This document shows, in pieces, positions 26,751 to 35,327 of a stretch of 58,429 nt of DNA; positions within the stretch are counted from its first letter, which is position 1, and each line of letters starts with the position of its first letter. Location: NCBI GenBank assembly GCA_002415025.1, contig DIBR01000030.1:14047-72475 (forward strand), written 5' to 3'. The notes beneath the pieces are model-generated. The model ran no database searches. It was given only the letters and a program-made list of their open reading frames with translations, and had not been told where the DNA came from. The DNA is from Spongiibacteraceae bacterium UBA5047. GTDB lineage: Bacteria > Pseudomonadota > Gammaproteobacteria > Pseudomonadales > Spongiibacteraceae. The position numbers and the translations under genes are program-made.

Positions 26751-27671
26751 ATGTGGTTTAAAAACCTGCTGATCTACCGTTTTACCAAACCCTTCGAACT
26801 CAGCCCCGATCAGATTCACGAGCTGCTCAGCGAGCAGGAATTCAAGCCCTGCGGCAGCCAGGAGATGTCGACTCAAGGTTGGGTAAAGCCATTGGGGCAG
26901 CAGGGCAGCGAGCTGGTACACACCAGCAATGGCTGCATCATGGTCTGCAGTCAGCGTCAGGACAAGGTGCTACCCGCCGCAGTCATCAACGAAGCGCTTG
27001 AGGAAAAGCTGCAGACCCTGCGCGAGGAAGAAGACCGTCATCCGGGCCGCAAGGAACGGATGGATATGAAGGAGGAGCTGGTATTCGACATGCTGCCCCG
27101 CGCCTTTGCGCGCTCCAGAAAGCAGTATGCCTATATCGACCCCGCCAACGGCTGGCTGGTGGTCGACGCCGGAAGCCATAAGCGTGCCGAAGAATTGATC
27201 GTGCTGCTGCGCGAAAGCCTCGGCAGCATGCCCGTGATTCCCCTGGCCGCGAAGAACACCGGCTATCACACCATGACTCACTGGTTGAAGACAGTCGCGC
27301 CGGACAATTTTGAGCTGGGCGGTGAATGCGAGCTGATTGATGCCGCCGACGAAACGGCGGTTATTCGCTGTAAAAATCAGGATCTGGCGTCAAAGGAAAT
27401 ACTGAATCATATCGACAGTGGCATGCTGGTTAGCAAGGTAGCCCTGAGCTGGTCTGGTGGCCTGGATTTTATGGTGGACGACCAGCTCACGATCAAGCGC
27501 CTGCGCTTTGCCGATCTGATTATGGAGCGCGCCGGTGAAGTGCATACCGAAACTGCCGCCGAGCAGTTTGACGTGGATTTCTCGATCATGAATGCCGAAC
27601 TGGCGAGGTTTATTCCAAGTCTGCTCGCTGCCTTTGGCGGTGAAGAGAGCGGCGAAGAGTCAGGTGTGTAG
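26751..27671 (+). CDS. rdgC: Recombination-associated protein RdgC
   Basis: 306 residues, normal length for RdgC, a ring-shaped dimer that binds double-stranded DNA and limits RecA activity. The N-terminus MWFKNLLIYRF and the sections GWVKPLGQQG, VNE/INEALEEKL and FDMLPRAFARS are recognisable family text. The C-terminal LSWSGGLDFMVDDQLTIKRLRFAD is also typical. It is a single gene between a terminator hairpin and a convergent acyl-CoA synthetase (stops 9 bases apart). Its presence supports a beta- or gammaproteobacterial host. Confidence 0.95.
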   Translation: MWFKNLLIYRFTKPFELSPDQIHELLSEQEFKPCGSQEMSTQGWVKPLGQQGSELVHTSNGCIMVCSQRQDKVLPAAVINEALEEKLQTLREEEDRHPGRKERMDMKEELVFDMLPRAFARSRKQYAYIDPANGWLVVDAGSHKRAEELIVLLRESLGSMPVIPLAAKNTGYHTMTHWLKTVAPDNFELGGECELIDAADETAVIRCKNQDLASKEILNHIDSGMLVSKVALSWSGGLDFMVDDQLTIKRLRFADLIMERAGEVHTETAAEQFDVDFSIMNAELARFIPSLLAAFGGEESGEESGV

Positions 27672-27680
27672 CGGAGGTTT

Positions 27681-29171
27681 CTACGGCGCCAGAAGCCTTC
27701 GCACTTCCCTCCGCAATAATTTTCCCATTTCGTTGTAGGGCAGCTCGTCGACGAAAATAATCTTCTCCGGTACTCGCGATGAGCGCAGGCGGTCTTTTAT
27801 CAGTTTTATAAGCTCGTCTTCGCCCGGTTGCGAATGATCTGCCCGAAGTGCAATCGCCACGCCGACGGACTCTCCCCATTCCACTGAGGGTACGCCCACG
27901 GCTGCCGAATCGGCGATGGCGGGGTGCGTGGCCAGTACATCTTCAATTTCGCCCGGCGAGATATTTTCGCCGCCGCGCACGATCACATCGTCGGCCCGAC
28001 CTGACAGAAACAAGTAGCCCTCGTCATCGAGGTAGCCTGCATCGCGGGTCGGAAACCAGCCGTCGGCATCCAGCGCGGATTTTTCGCGATATTCGCCGGA
28101 AACCTGCTCACCGCGCACATAGATTTCGCCGGGCTGACCGGCGGGCAGCACCTTGCCGTCCTCGTCGCGAATTTCCAGTTCGATCGTCGGCAACGGTTTG
28201 CCAACACTGCCCAACCGGGCGCGAATTTTCGGGTCGTCGGCGTTACAGGCGCTGCGATGATCGTCGGGCCCTAGCAGGGCCACGGTCGAGCTGGTTTCGG
28301 TCAGACCGTAGGCGTTGGTGAAGTTGGCGGTCGGGAACAGGGCCAGTGCCCGCTCGATCAACTCCGGTGGCATGCGACCGCCGCCGTAGGCGATGGCTTG
28401 CAGATTGGACAGGTCGGCGCTAACGCCCTGATCCAGTCGCTCGATAATGCGCGCCAGCATGGTGGGCACTACAAAGGCATTGGTGGCGCCTTCGTCGGAG
28501 GCAAGCTTCAGCCAGGTGTCAGGTTCAAACGCGGGCAGCATCACAATGCGGCGCATCGCGTAGATATTGCTCAGCAAGGTAGATATGCCGGCGATATGGT
28601 AGGGCGGCACACACACGAGTTGTGCGGCGTCCTCGTCGGCAGACATAAATTCCACCGTGCCGAGAATGTAACCCATCAGGTTGGCGTGGCGCAGAAGTGC
28701 GGCCTTGGGTGCGGCCGTGGTGCCACTGGTAAAGATTTGCGCGGCAATACCTTCGCCTTCGTGCTCTTCGCCAGAGGCTGTTTCCGCTTTGGCCAGCGCG
28801 CCGCTGACAAAGTCACTGCGCGGGTTGCAGGTATGGCCCTGGCTCAAACGCTCGGTGCGCTCCCTGTCGCCAATCACATACGCGGGAGCGATGCGATCAA
28901 GCAGGGCGCCGAGGTCGGCATCCGCCAAACGGTAGTTCAGCGGCACGTAGGGAATACCGGCAAGGGCGGCGCCAAACAGGGCAATGGGTGCAGCCTCGCT
29001 GCTTTCGTCCAGGAGGGCAACGTGTTGGCAATCGTAGGAGAGAAATAACTCGGCAGCGCCTCTAGCGGCACCGTACAGTTCGCCGTAGGACCAGCGTTTG
29101 CCATCGCACACCAGCGCGATACGCTCCGGTGCGGTATCGGCGGCCATTTGCAGAATCAGTGCAATATTCAT
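27681..29171 (-). CDS. Acyl-CoA synthetase (AMP-binding)
   Basis: 496 residues of the ANL superfamily. Motifs in order: QIFTSGTTAAPKAALLRHANL, NAYGLTETSSTV, WFPTRDAGYLDDEGYLFLSGRADD, VIVRGGENISPGEIED and NEMGKLLRREVR with the catalytic lysine. In the A3 motif the usual TGxPKG reads TAAPKA, and in A7 the usual TGD reads TRD; both are modest changes that may affect ATP handling. It starts 23 bases after a 96-residue small protein of unknown function, so the two likely form an operon. Acid substrate unknown. Confidence 0.9.
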   Translation of the reverse strand: MNIALILQMAADTAPERIALVCDGKRWSYGELYGAARGAAELFLSYDCQHVALLDESSEAAPIALFGAALAGIPYVPLNYRLADADLGALLDRIAPAYVIGDRERTERLSQGHTCNPRSDFVSGALAKAETASGEEHEGEGIAAQIFTSGTTAAPKAALLRHANLMGYILGTVEFMSADEDAAQLVCVPPYHIAGISTLLSNIYAMRRIVMLPAFEPDTWLKLASDEGATNAFVVPTMLARIIERLDQGVSADLSNLQAIAYGGGRMPPELIERALALFPTANFTNAYGLTETSSTVALLGPDDHRSACNADDPKIRARLGSVGKPLPTIELEIRDEDGKVLPAGQPGEIYVRGEQVSGEYREKSALDADGWFPTRDAGYLDDEGYLFLSGRADDVIVRGGENISPGEIEDVLATHPAIADSAAVGVPSVEWGESVGVAIALRADHSQPGEDELIKLIKDRLRSSRVPEKIIFVDELPYNEMGKLLRREVRRLLAP

Positions 29172-29194
29172 TGAGTATGTGTATTCCGGGTGGG

Positions 29195-29485
29195 TCAGTC
29201 TGATGAGGGTAGCGGTTTTGCGTCCTTGGTCGTCAGCATGTCGCCGTCAATCGTCAACGAACCGGCCCCGGCTTTTACGCACAGCAATTCGATTGTGCCA
29301 TCAGCGTTGATATAGCGCTTGCCGACCTTGGTGCCTTCGGCAAAATCAGGGTTCACTTCGCCCTTGGTCGCCGCGGCCTCGTCAACCATCGGCTGGCCGC
29401 CACATTCCACCACCACGTCCCGGGCTTTGATGACCATCACTTCGGTATCGCACACGGCGCTTTTCAGTTTTGTTCCTGCTTTCAT
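29195..29485 (-). CDS. Small protein of unknown function beside acyl-CoA synthetase
   Basis: 96 residues from the ATG at 29485, which has GGAGA eight bases upstream; the frame stays open further upstream but without support. It begins MKAGTKLKSAVCDTEVMVIKA and includes VVVECGGQPM, GKRYINADGTIELLCVKAG and GSLTIDGDML. Three cysteines (12, 28 and 69) lie in strand-like segments, so a compact beta-rich, possibly metal-binding domain is conceivable. No signal peptide or membrane segment. It lies 23 bases before the synthetase and probably serves it, for example as a carrier-like or activating partner. I recognise no named family. Confidence 0.65.
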   Translation of the reverse strand: MKAGTKLKSAVCDTEVMVIKARDVVVECGGQPMVDEAAATKGEVNPDFAEGTKVGKRYINADGTIELLCVKAGAGSLTIDGDMLTTKDAKPLPSSD

Positions 29486-29968
29486 GGTTATTCTCCACGC
29501 GTTGGCTTGCACCATTTCACGGTTAAACTTTACCGGGCGGTGTATCAATTTGATAGCTTGGCCGGCATCTGCTAGCTTGGCGTAAAACAGTATACCATTT
29601 GTGTGTGGCTGGTTGTCATGTCCGCAAGTGAGCAGCACCGCCGTAACCATTACGCGACAATTGCGATGGTTTATCGAGGGTTGCTTCATTCGCGCGTAGA
29701 CAAACGTGTCTTCGGAGTTAGGTTGACCAAGGTCTCTTCCGTCGATAATTCTGTCGCGTAAGCGATGCGAGATGATGTCACAGATTACCGGAACCTTGAT
29801 CGGGTAAGGGAGACTCCACGACAGGATGTTGATAACATTCTGCGGATGCGTAAAAAACTGCATTCTCACAGCCAAAGGCAAATCTGGCTTGCTGAAAACC
29901 ACGAGAAAATGAACATGCATCGGGTGAAGGGTCTGTAGCTCGGTGCCCCAAAGGAAGAATAGACTTTT
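29486..29968. other. Intergenic region without clear gene
   Basis: 483 bases between divergent small-protein and SDR genes. A minus-strand frame runs through from 29920 but shows no ribosome site, no family text and no sensible start, so it is rejected. Promoters for both sides should be here. AGGAAG lies just before the SDR start. Confidence 0.5.
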
Positions 29969-30649
29969 ATGGAACTGAAAGACAAAGTTGTAATCGTTAC
30001 CGGCGCGCTCGGCTCACTCGGACGCGCGGTATCAGCGGCGGCGGCGAAGGCCGGTGCCAAGGTCTACGCCGTTGATGTGGTGGATGGTCAGCCTGAAGCG
30101 GGCGTTGAGGCAACGCCTGCGCTCGACCTGGGTGACGCCGAAGCGACCCGTCAGGCCTTTGCCGATATTGCTGCCAAGGCTGGCCGTATCGATGCGCTGG
30201 TCAATGTAGCTGGCGGCTTTGCCTGGGAAACGGTGGACGATGGCTCCATCGACACCTGGGATCACCTCTACAAACTGAATGTGCGTACCGCCGTCAATGC
30301 CAGCAAAGCCGTGTTGGCCCATATTCCCGCTGGCGGTGGCCGCATTGTGAATATCAGCGCAGCCGGTTCGGTGAAAGCCGATATGGGGCTGGGTGCCTAC
30401 GCGGCGTCCAAGTCCGGTGTTTCCCGTCTGACCGAGGCACTGGCGGTCGAGCTGAAAAGCCGCAACATTACCGTGAACGCCGTAATGCCCAGCATCATTG
30501 ATACCGCGCCCAACCGCAAAGACATGCCCGATGCCGATTTTTCCACCTGGGTAACACCGGCGGCACTGGCCGATGTGATCATGTTTTTGCTGAGCCAGCG
30601 CGCAGAGGCCGTGACCGGTGCATTGATTCCCGTGATGGGGCGGGTTTAG
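29969..30649 (+). CDS. Short-chain dehydrogenase/reductase
   Basis: 226 residues, slightly short SDR. Visible: VVIVTGALGSLGRAVSAAA, where the usual TGxxxGIG is TGALGSLG; VAGGFAWETV in place of NNAG; and GLGAYAASKSGVSRL with Tyr-x-x-x-Lys. The C-terminus GALIPVMGRV matches the end of the fold. These features resemble the small NAD(P)-binding reductases of 220-240 residues found near fatty-acid genes. It lies between the small protein/synthetase pair and an aldehyde dehydrogenase. Substrate unknown. Confidence 0.88.
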   Translation: MELKDKVVIVTGALGSLGRAVSAAAAKAGAKVYAVDVVDGQPEAGVEATPALDLGDAEATRQAFADIAAKAGRIDALVNVAGGFAWETVDDGSIDTWDHLYKLNVRTAVNASKAVLAHIPAGGGRIVNISAAGSVKADMGLGAYAASKSGVSRLTEALAVELKSRNITVNAVMPSIIDTAPNRKDMPDADFSTWVTPAALADVIMFLLSQRAEAVTGALIPVMGRV

Positions 30650-30769
30650 CGCCATTGCGGTTTTCAAAGCAACTACCACATAGCGGGGCGTTCTCTGATT
30701 AGCTGATTGCGCCCAGCCTATCTGGCAGATGAGCCGGTCGAACGCTAGTTGCTGCTCGTTTAGGAACTG

Positions 30770-30795
30770 TCGCCTGCAGGGCAGGCTCCCACACG
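30770..30795 (-). repeat. Single REP-like hairpin (type B)
   Basis: Minus strand reads GTGGGAGCCTGCCCTGCAGGC, a 6-base-pair stem with CCT loop, the same as the second element at 8839-8863 but with a GTGG head. It lies between the SDR stop and the aldehyde dehydrogenase. Confidence 0.7.
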
Positions 30796-30853
30796 TCTTT
30801 TCAGATTTCAGATTTCAGATTTTCAGATACATAGCATTCTACGGAGATCCACT

Positions 30854-32308
30854 ATGTTATCCCTGGCAAACCCGGATTTGCTGAGAAATCAGGCCTATGC
30901 GAACGGACGCTGGATAGACGGCGACTCCGGCGCGACTACTGAGGTTTTCAACCCCGCCACCGGCGAAAAAGTTGGCAGTATTCCCCAACTCAGCGCAGAA
31001 CAAACCCGCGAGATTATTGCTGACGCCGACAAGGCTTTTCAGTCCTGGCGCAAACTCACCGCCAAGGAGCGCAGCGGCTATTTGCGCAAGTGGTTCGAGC
31101 TGATCACCGAAAACGCCGACGACATTGCCGCTATTATGACCGCCGAACAGGGCAAGCCGCTGGCTGAAGCCAAAGGCGAAGTGGGTTACGCGGCATCGTT
31201 TATCGAATGGTTTTCTGAAGAGGGTAAACGGACCTACGGCGATATTATTCCCAGCCCGACCGGCGACAAGCGCCTGCTGGTGGTGAAAGAGCCGGTTGGT
31301 GTGTGCGCCGCGATCACGCCCTGGAATTTCCCGGCCGCCATGATTACCCGCAAGGCAGCTCCGGCGCTGGCAGCGGGTTGCTCGATGATCGTGCGCCCTG
31401 CAGATGCCACTCCCCTAACCGCACTGGCCCTGGCTGTGCTGGCTGAAGAGGCGGGTATTCCCGCCGGTGTATTCAACGTGATTACCGGTAAATCCCGCGT
31501 CTTGGGGGGCGAACTTACGGCCAGCACAACCGTGCGCAAGCTGTCCTTCACCGGCTCGACCGAAGTGGGCCGCGTGCTGATGGAGCAGTGCTCTCCCAGC
31601 CTGAAAAAGCTGTCGATGGAACTGGGCGGCAATGCGCCATTTATTGTCTTTGACGATGCCGACCTGGATGCGGCGGTAGCCGGTGCCATCGCATCGAAAT
31701 ATCGCAACGCCGGGCAGACCTGCGTCTGCACCAATCGCATGTATGTGCACGACTCGGTCTACGATGCCTTCGCCGACAAACTGGCGGCGGCGGTTGGCAA
31801 ACTTAAAATCGGCAACGGCACAGATGAAGGTGTCACTCAGGGTCCGTTGATTGACAGCGATGCGATTACCAAGGTCGAGGAGCACATCAAAGATGCGGTT
31901 TCAAAGGGCGCGCGCATACTCAGCGGCGGCAAGCGCCACAGCCTCGGCGCCAATTTTTTTGAACCAACCGTACTGGCCGACGTAACCCAGAATATGCTGA
32001 TTGCCCGCGAAGAAACCTTTGGGCCGGTAGCGCCGATGATTCGCTTTCACAGCGACGAAGAGGTGATTCAGATGGCCAATGACACCGAGTTCGGTCTGGC
32101 CAGCTATTTCTACAGTCGTGATATCGGCCGGGTCTGGAAAGTGGCCGAAGCGCTGGAATACGGCATGGTCGGCATCAACACCGGCCTTATTTCCAACGAG
32201 GTTGCACCCTTCGGCGGGGTTAAGCAATCGGGCTTTGGCCGCGAAGGTTCGCACTACGGCATTGACGAATATATGGTGCTGAAATATCTCTGTATGGGTG
32301 ATCTCTAG
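30854..32308 (+). CDS. NAD(P)-dependent succinate-semialdehyde-type dehydrogenase
   Basis: 484 residues, the length of GabD-type enzymes. Visible: AITPWNFPAAMITRKAAPALAAGC, KLSFTGSTEVGRVLM, SMELGGNAPFIVFDDADLD with the glutamate, and RNAGQTCVCTNR with nucleophile Cys290. The C-terminal GMVGINTGLISNEVAPFGGVKQSG is strongly GabD-like. It oxidises succinate semialdehyde or a similar short omega-oxo acid to the diacid. A good ribosome site (ACGGAG) precedes the ATG. It stands alone, with a broken transporter gene downstream. Confidence 0.9.
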   Translation: MLSLANPDLLRNQAYANGRWIDGDSGATTEVFNPATGEKVGSIPQLSAEQTREIIADADKAFQSWRKLTAKERSGYLRKWFELITENADDIAAIMTAEQGKPLAEAKGEVGYAASFIEWFSEEGKRTYGDIIPSPTGDKRLLVVKEPVGVCAAITPWNFPAAMITRKAAPALAAGCSMIVRPADATPLTALALAVLAEEAGIPAGVFNVITGKSRVLGGELTASTTVRKLSFTGSTEVGRVLMEQCSPSLKKLSMELGGNAPFIVFDDADLDAAVAGAIASKYRNAGQTCVCTNRMYVHDSVYDAFADKLAAAVGKLKIGNGTDEGVTQGPLIDSDAITKVEEHIKDAVSKGARILSGGKRHSLGANFFEPTVLADVTQNMLIAREETFGPVAPMIRFHSDEEVIQMANDTEFGLASYFYSRDIGRVWKVAEALEYGMVGINTGLISNEVAPFGGVKQSGFGREGSHYGIDEYMVLKYLCMGDL

Positions 32309-32432
32309 CCCGCGTACGGCCAGTCGGAGTCTCCCTGCGAGGTGCATTCTCTATACAGTGAACTTGCGCAGTCCCCTACTTGCGCAGCCCCCTATAGTGG
32401 GGCTTGAATTGCTCCCGCGTTGGGAGCATCGA

Positions 32433-32696
32433 ATGGCAACATCGCCGCAAGCTGAGCAGGCAAGCGATTCCATTTTTGCACCGCTGCGGCACACAGAATT
32501 TCGCAATATGTGGCTCAGCAATACCGTGTCCAATGCCGGTGGCCTGATCCAGAGTGTTGCCGCCGCCTGGGTCATGGCGAGTATTGCAACGGCTGACTAC
32601 GTTGCCTTGGTGCAAACCGCAACCTTTCTTCCTATGGCGCTGTTCGCGCTGCCTGCCGGCGCTTTCACAATTGGCGCAGTCTCGGCCTCTAGCTAA
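32433..32696 (+). pseudogene. Truncated MFS exporter (DHA3/EntS type), N-terminal remnant
   Basis: 87 codons starting MATSPQAEQASDSIFAPLRH. The stretch FRNMWLSNTVSNAGGLIQSV, AAAWVMASIATADYVALVQT and ATFLPMALFALPAGA is clearly the first two membrane helices of an EntS/MFS_3-type transporter. After PAGA the expected cytoplasmic loop (D-x-x-D-R-R) is missing: the frame runs through TIGAVSASS to TAA, and no other helices follow in any frame before the next gene. About 80% of the protein is lost, so no function is expected. Confidence 0.75.
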
Positions 32697-32784
32697 AAAT
32701 AGTGCATATGGACGTATTTCGGCATAGGGATAGGGTTCACCATAGTGTCATAAACGCTGAAATCTCCAGCGCGAGCGAGGGTGA

Positions 32785-34257
32785 ATGATGGCCACACAGG
32801 AAAAAAGACGCGATCTGCGATTTGTTGTAATCGGCGCCGGAATGGCCGGCGTTCTCAGTGGCATCAAGCTGCTGGAAGCGGGCTACAACAATATCACTAT
32901 CTACGAAAAGGCCGACAAAATTGGCGGTACCTGGCGTGAGAATACCTATCCCGGTTTAACCTGTGACGTGCCTTCACACTCCTACACCTATTCATTTGAA
33001 CCCAACCCGGACTGGAGCCATTTGCTGCCACCCGGCGCCGAGATTCAGGACTATTTTGAGCGTACCACGCGCAAATACGGCGTTGATAAACTGATCCGTT
33101 TTAACGAAGAAATTATGGCCTGCGACTTCCGGGACGGGCAGTGGCATCTGCAAACGCGCAGCGGCATTTCTGACCGCGCCGATATCGTGATTGCCGCCAC
33201 CGGGGTATTGCACGTGCCGCGCATGCCAGCTATTCCCGGCATGGACAGCTTCAAAGGCGATATTTTTCACACGGCTCGCTGGGATCACAGTGTGCCTCTG
33301 GATGGCAAGCGTGTCGGAGTGGTTGGCACCGGCTCCACCGGCGTACAGATTATTTCTGCGCTATCGACCCGTGCGCAGAAGCTGGTTCATTTTCAGCGCA
33401 CACCGCAGTGGATTATGCCGGTCGAAAACCGCGCCTTTACCGAGGAAGAAAAAGCCTCCTTTCGCAACGACCCCGAACTGCTCAAATACATGCAAAACGA
33501 GCCAGAGTATGTGGCGAATGTTGAGCGTTTTACCAATGCCATTGTCGAGCCGGATTCACCGGCGATGCATGAGATTGAAGCGATCGTTCGGCAGAACCTT
33601 GAAGACAATGTACGTGACCCGGAACTACGGGAAAAGCTTCGCCCCAATTACCGGGCAGCCTGCAAGCGCCTGATCTTCTCGCCGGATTTTTATGAGGCTG
33701 TGCAGCGCCCCGGTGTAGAAGTCGCCATCGGCGGGATCGACTGTATCGAGCCAGAAGGTATTCGCGGCAGCGACGGCACATTTCACGCGCTGGATGTGAT
33801 CGCGTTGGCCACGGGCTTTCAGGCTGACCAGTTTATGCGGCCAATGAATATTGTTGGCCGCAACGGGGTTGAGCTGAACGCGGTGTGGAGTGAGCGCCCG
33901 CGTGCCTACTACGCCATTTCCATTCCTGAGTTTCCCAACTTTTTCATGCTGAACGGACCCAACGGCCCGGTGGGCAACTTCTCGCTGATCGATATTGCGG
34001 AACACCAGTGGCACTACATCTCGCAGTTGATTGACAAGGTGGCCAGCGGCGAGTGCCGGGAAGTCAGTGCCAGGCCCGAAGCGCTGGAAGCCTTTGACCG
34101 GGAGCGTATTGCGGCAGCAAAAAGTACGATTTTTGGCAGCGGCTGCCAGAGCTGGTATCTGGACGCTGAAGGCGTTCCTGCAACCTGGCCTTGGACGCAG
34201 GACCGCTTCCGTGAGGAAATGGCGGCGCCGCGCATGGGCGCCTATGAGCTTGTTTAG
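32785..34257 (+). CDS. Baeyer-Villiger-type flavin monooxygenase
   Basis: 490 residues. FAD site VVIGAGMAGVLSGIKLLEAG, then GGTWRENTYPGLTCDVPSHS, fingerprint FKGDIFHTARWDHS (FxGxxxHxxxWD, near residue 155) and NADPH motif VGVVGTGSTGVQIISAL. The C-terminal FPNFFMLNGPNGPVGNFS is typical of type I Baeyer-Villiger enzymes of the acetophenone or steroid/cycloketone group. Aspartate after the tryptophan is closer to the classical fingerprint than in the other two copies. Two ATGs are adjacent (32785 and 32788); GAGG precedes both. Alone on its strand; the stop overlaps the convergent DMT gene by four bases. Confidence 0.92.
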   Translation: MMATQEKRRDLRFVVIGAGMAGVLSGIKLLEAGYNNITIYEKADKIGGTWRENTYPGLTCDVPSHSYTYSFEPNPDWSHLLPPGAEIQDYFERTTRKYGVDKLIRFNEEIMACDFRDGQWHLQTRSGISDRADIVIAATGVLHVPRMPAIPGMDSFKGDIFHTARWDHSVPLDGKRVGVVGTGSTGVQIISALSTRAQKLVHFQRTPQWIMPVENRAFTEEEKASFRNDPELLKYMQNEPEYVANVERFTNAIVEPDSPAMHEIEAIVRQNLEDNVRDPELREKLRPNYRAACKRLIFSPDFYEAVQRPGVEVAIGGIDCIEPEGIRGSDGTFHALDVIALATGFQADQFMRPMNIVGRNGVELNAVWSERPRAYYAISIPEFPNFFMLNGPNGPVGNFSLIDIAEHQWHYISQLIDKVASGECREVSARPEALEAFDRERIAAAKSTIFGSGCQSWYLDAEGVPATWPWTQDRFREEMAAPRMGAYELV

Positions 34258-35210
34258 CGTCGGGTCCTGAAAAACCTGACAATCACTTTAAAGCGGTTGA
34301 CCAACAGCGAGAGAAAGACCAGCACGCAGCCGATCAATTGGCTGGGGCTCATGCTCTCGCTGAACCATGCGGCAGCGATCAGTGCTGTCCACAGCGGTTC
34401 GAGCACCATGATTACTATCCCGTGGCTATTGGCGGCGAGGCTCTGGGCGTAGGTCTGAATAAGAAAGCGCAGAGCCGTTCCAACCGTCGCCGAGAGTAAG
34501 ACCCACCACAGCAGCTCGCCGTTAAAGCGGGTGAGTGTCTGCACCCAGGGTTCAAGTAATGCGGACGCCAGACCAGTGACCAGCCCAACAACGGCCAACA
34601 CGATGGTCGTCAGTGCCAATACCGGCACGCGCGCGCGTTCACTCCGGTTGCCGTCGGCGAGTACCGACGAAGCCGTGTTGGCCGCTCGGGTATTCAGATT
34701 GAAGTAGAGCGCAAAAATAACGGCAGAAATAAACAGCAGAATGTGAGCTGTTTCAATCTCCAGTGCATTGCCATCCGTCGTTTCAGCAGGTGCCCCCAAC
34801 GACAGGAAGGCCAGCCCTGCAACCGCAACCGGCAGGGCAAACCAGGTGCTATTGGGAATGGCTTCGCGAAACAGCACGCGAGCGATAATAGGGACCATGA
34901 CAACGCCAAGGCTGACCAGAAAGGCGGCTTCACCCACATGACTCGCAGCGGCCAGCCCGGTCACCCAAAAACACATGGCTACGCCAAATACCAGCCCAAC
35001 GCGGGTACTGCGCAACCAGTCAGCCCCTGACAACGCATGAAGTTGCTTATAGGAGACACTTGCCAGTACGGCGCCGGCCAGTATAAAGCGGACGGACATA
35101 AACAGCAGCGGCGGCATCAGCTGTACGGCTTCTTTTGAAAACATCCAGCTGATGGCTGCAAGCAGCGTAACCAGCACAAGTAGGAGGTCAGATTTAAGGG
35201 CAGTGTTCAA
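34254..35210 (-). CDS. EamA/DMT-family transporter
   Basis: 318 residues with about ten hydrophobic helices arranged as two five-helix EamA repeats. The first runs from LLVLVTLLAAISWMFSKEAV to LPVAVAGLAFLSLG and the second from AHILLFISAVIFALYFNLNT to GCVLVFLSLLVNRF. The characteristic ends LLFMSVRFILAGAVL and VIMVLEPLWTALIAAAWFSE are visible. Such proteins export or exchange small metabolites across the inner membrane. An insertion of about 35 residues rich in Ala, Ser and Arg separates the repeats (NTRAANTASSVLADGNRSER). Substrate unknown. Confidence 0.9.
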   Translation of the reverse strand: MNTALKSDLLLVLVTLLAAISWMFSKEAVQLMPPLLFMSVRFILAGAVLASVSYKQLHALSGADWLRSTRVGLVFGVAMCFWVTGLAAASHVGEAAFLVSLGVVMVPIIARVLFREAIPNSTWFALPVAVAGLAFLSLGAPAETTDGNALEIETAHILLFISAVIFALYFNLNTRAANTASSVLADGNRSERARVPVLALTTIVLAVVGLVTGLASALLEPWVQTLTRFNGELLWWVLLSATVGTALRFLIQTYAQSLAANSHGIVIMVLEPLWTALIAAAWFSESMSPSQLIGCVLVFLSLLVNRFKVIVRFFRTRR

Positions 35211-35300
35211 TGGTTAGCGTCGGGTTGGGAGCCAGGCGCTAGTGTAGCTGTTCTGATGGATGAAAGGGTTGTTTTTACCAGTCTGCATTCACGCGTTGTG

Positions 35301-35327
35301 TCGACACGGCGGTCGCCGTGTCCCTAC
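35301..35327. repeat. REP-like hairpin (type C)
   Basis: Minus strand reads GTAGG then GACACGGCG-AC-CGCCGTGTC, a 9-base-pair palindromic stem. It begins at the stop codon of the TonB receptor, so it may also stabilise or end that transcript. Same GTAGG head as types A and B with an unrelated stem. Confidence 0.65.

Noticed and set aside
29486..29920. Upstream extension of the 96-residue protein to 241 residues
   Set aside because: No ribosome site or family likeness upstream; the ATG at 29485 has a good one.
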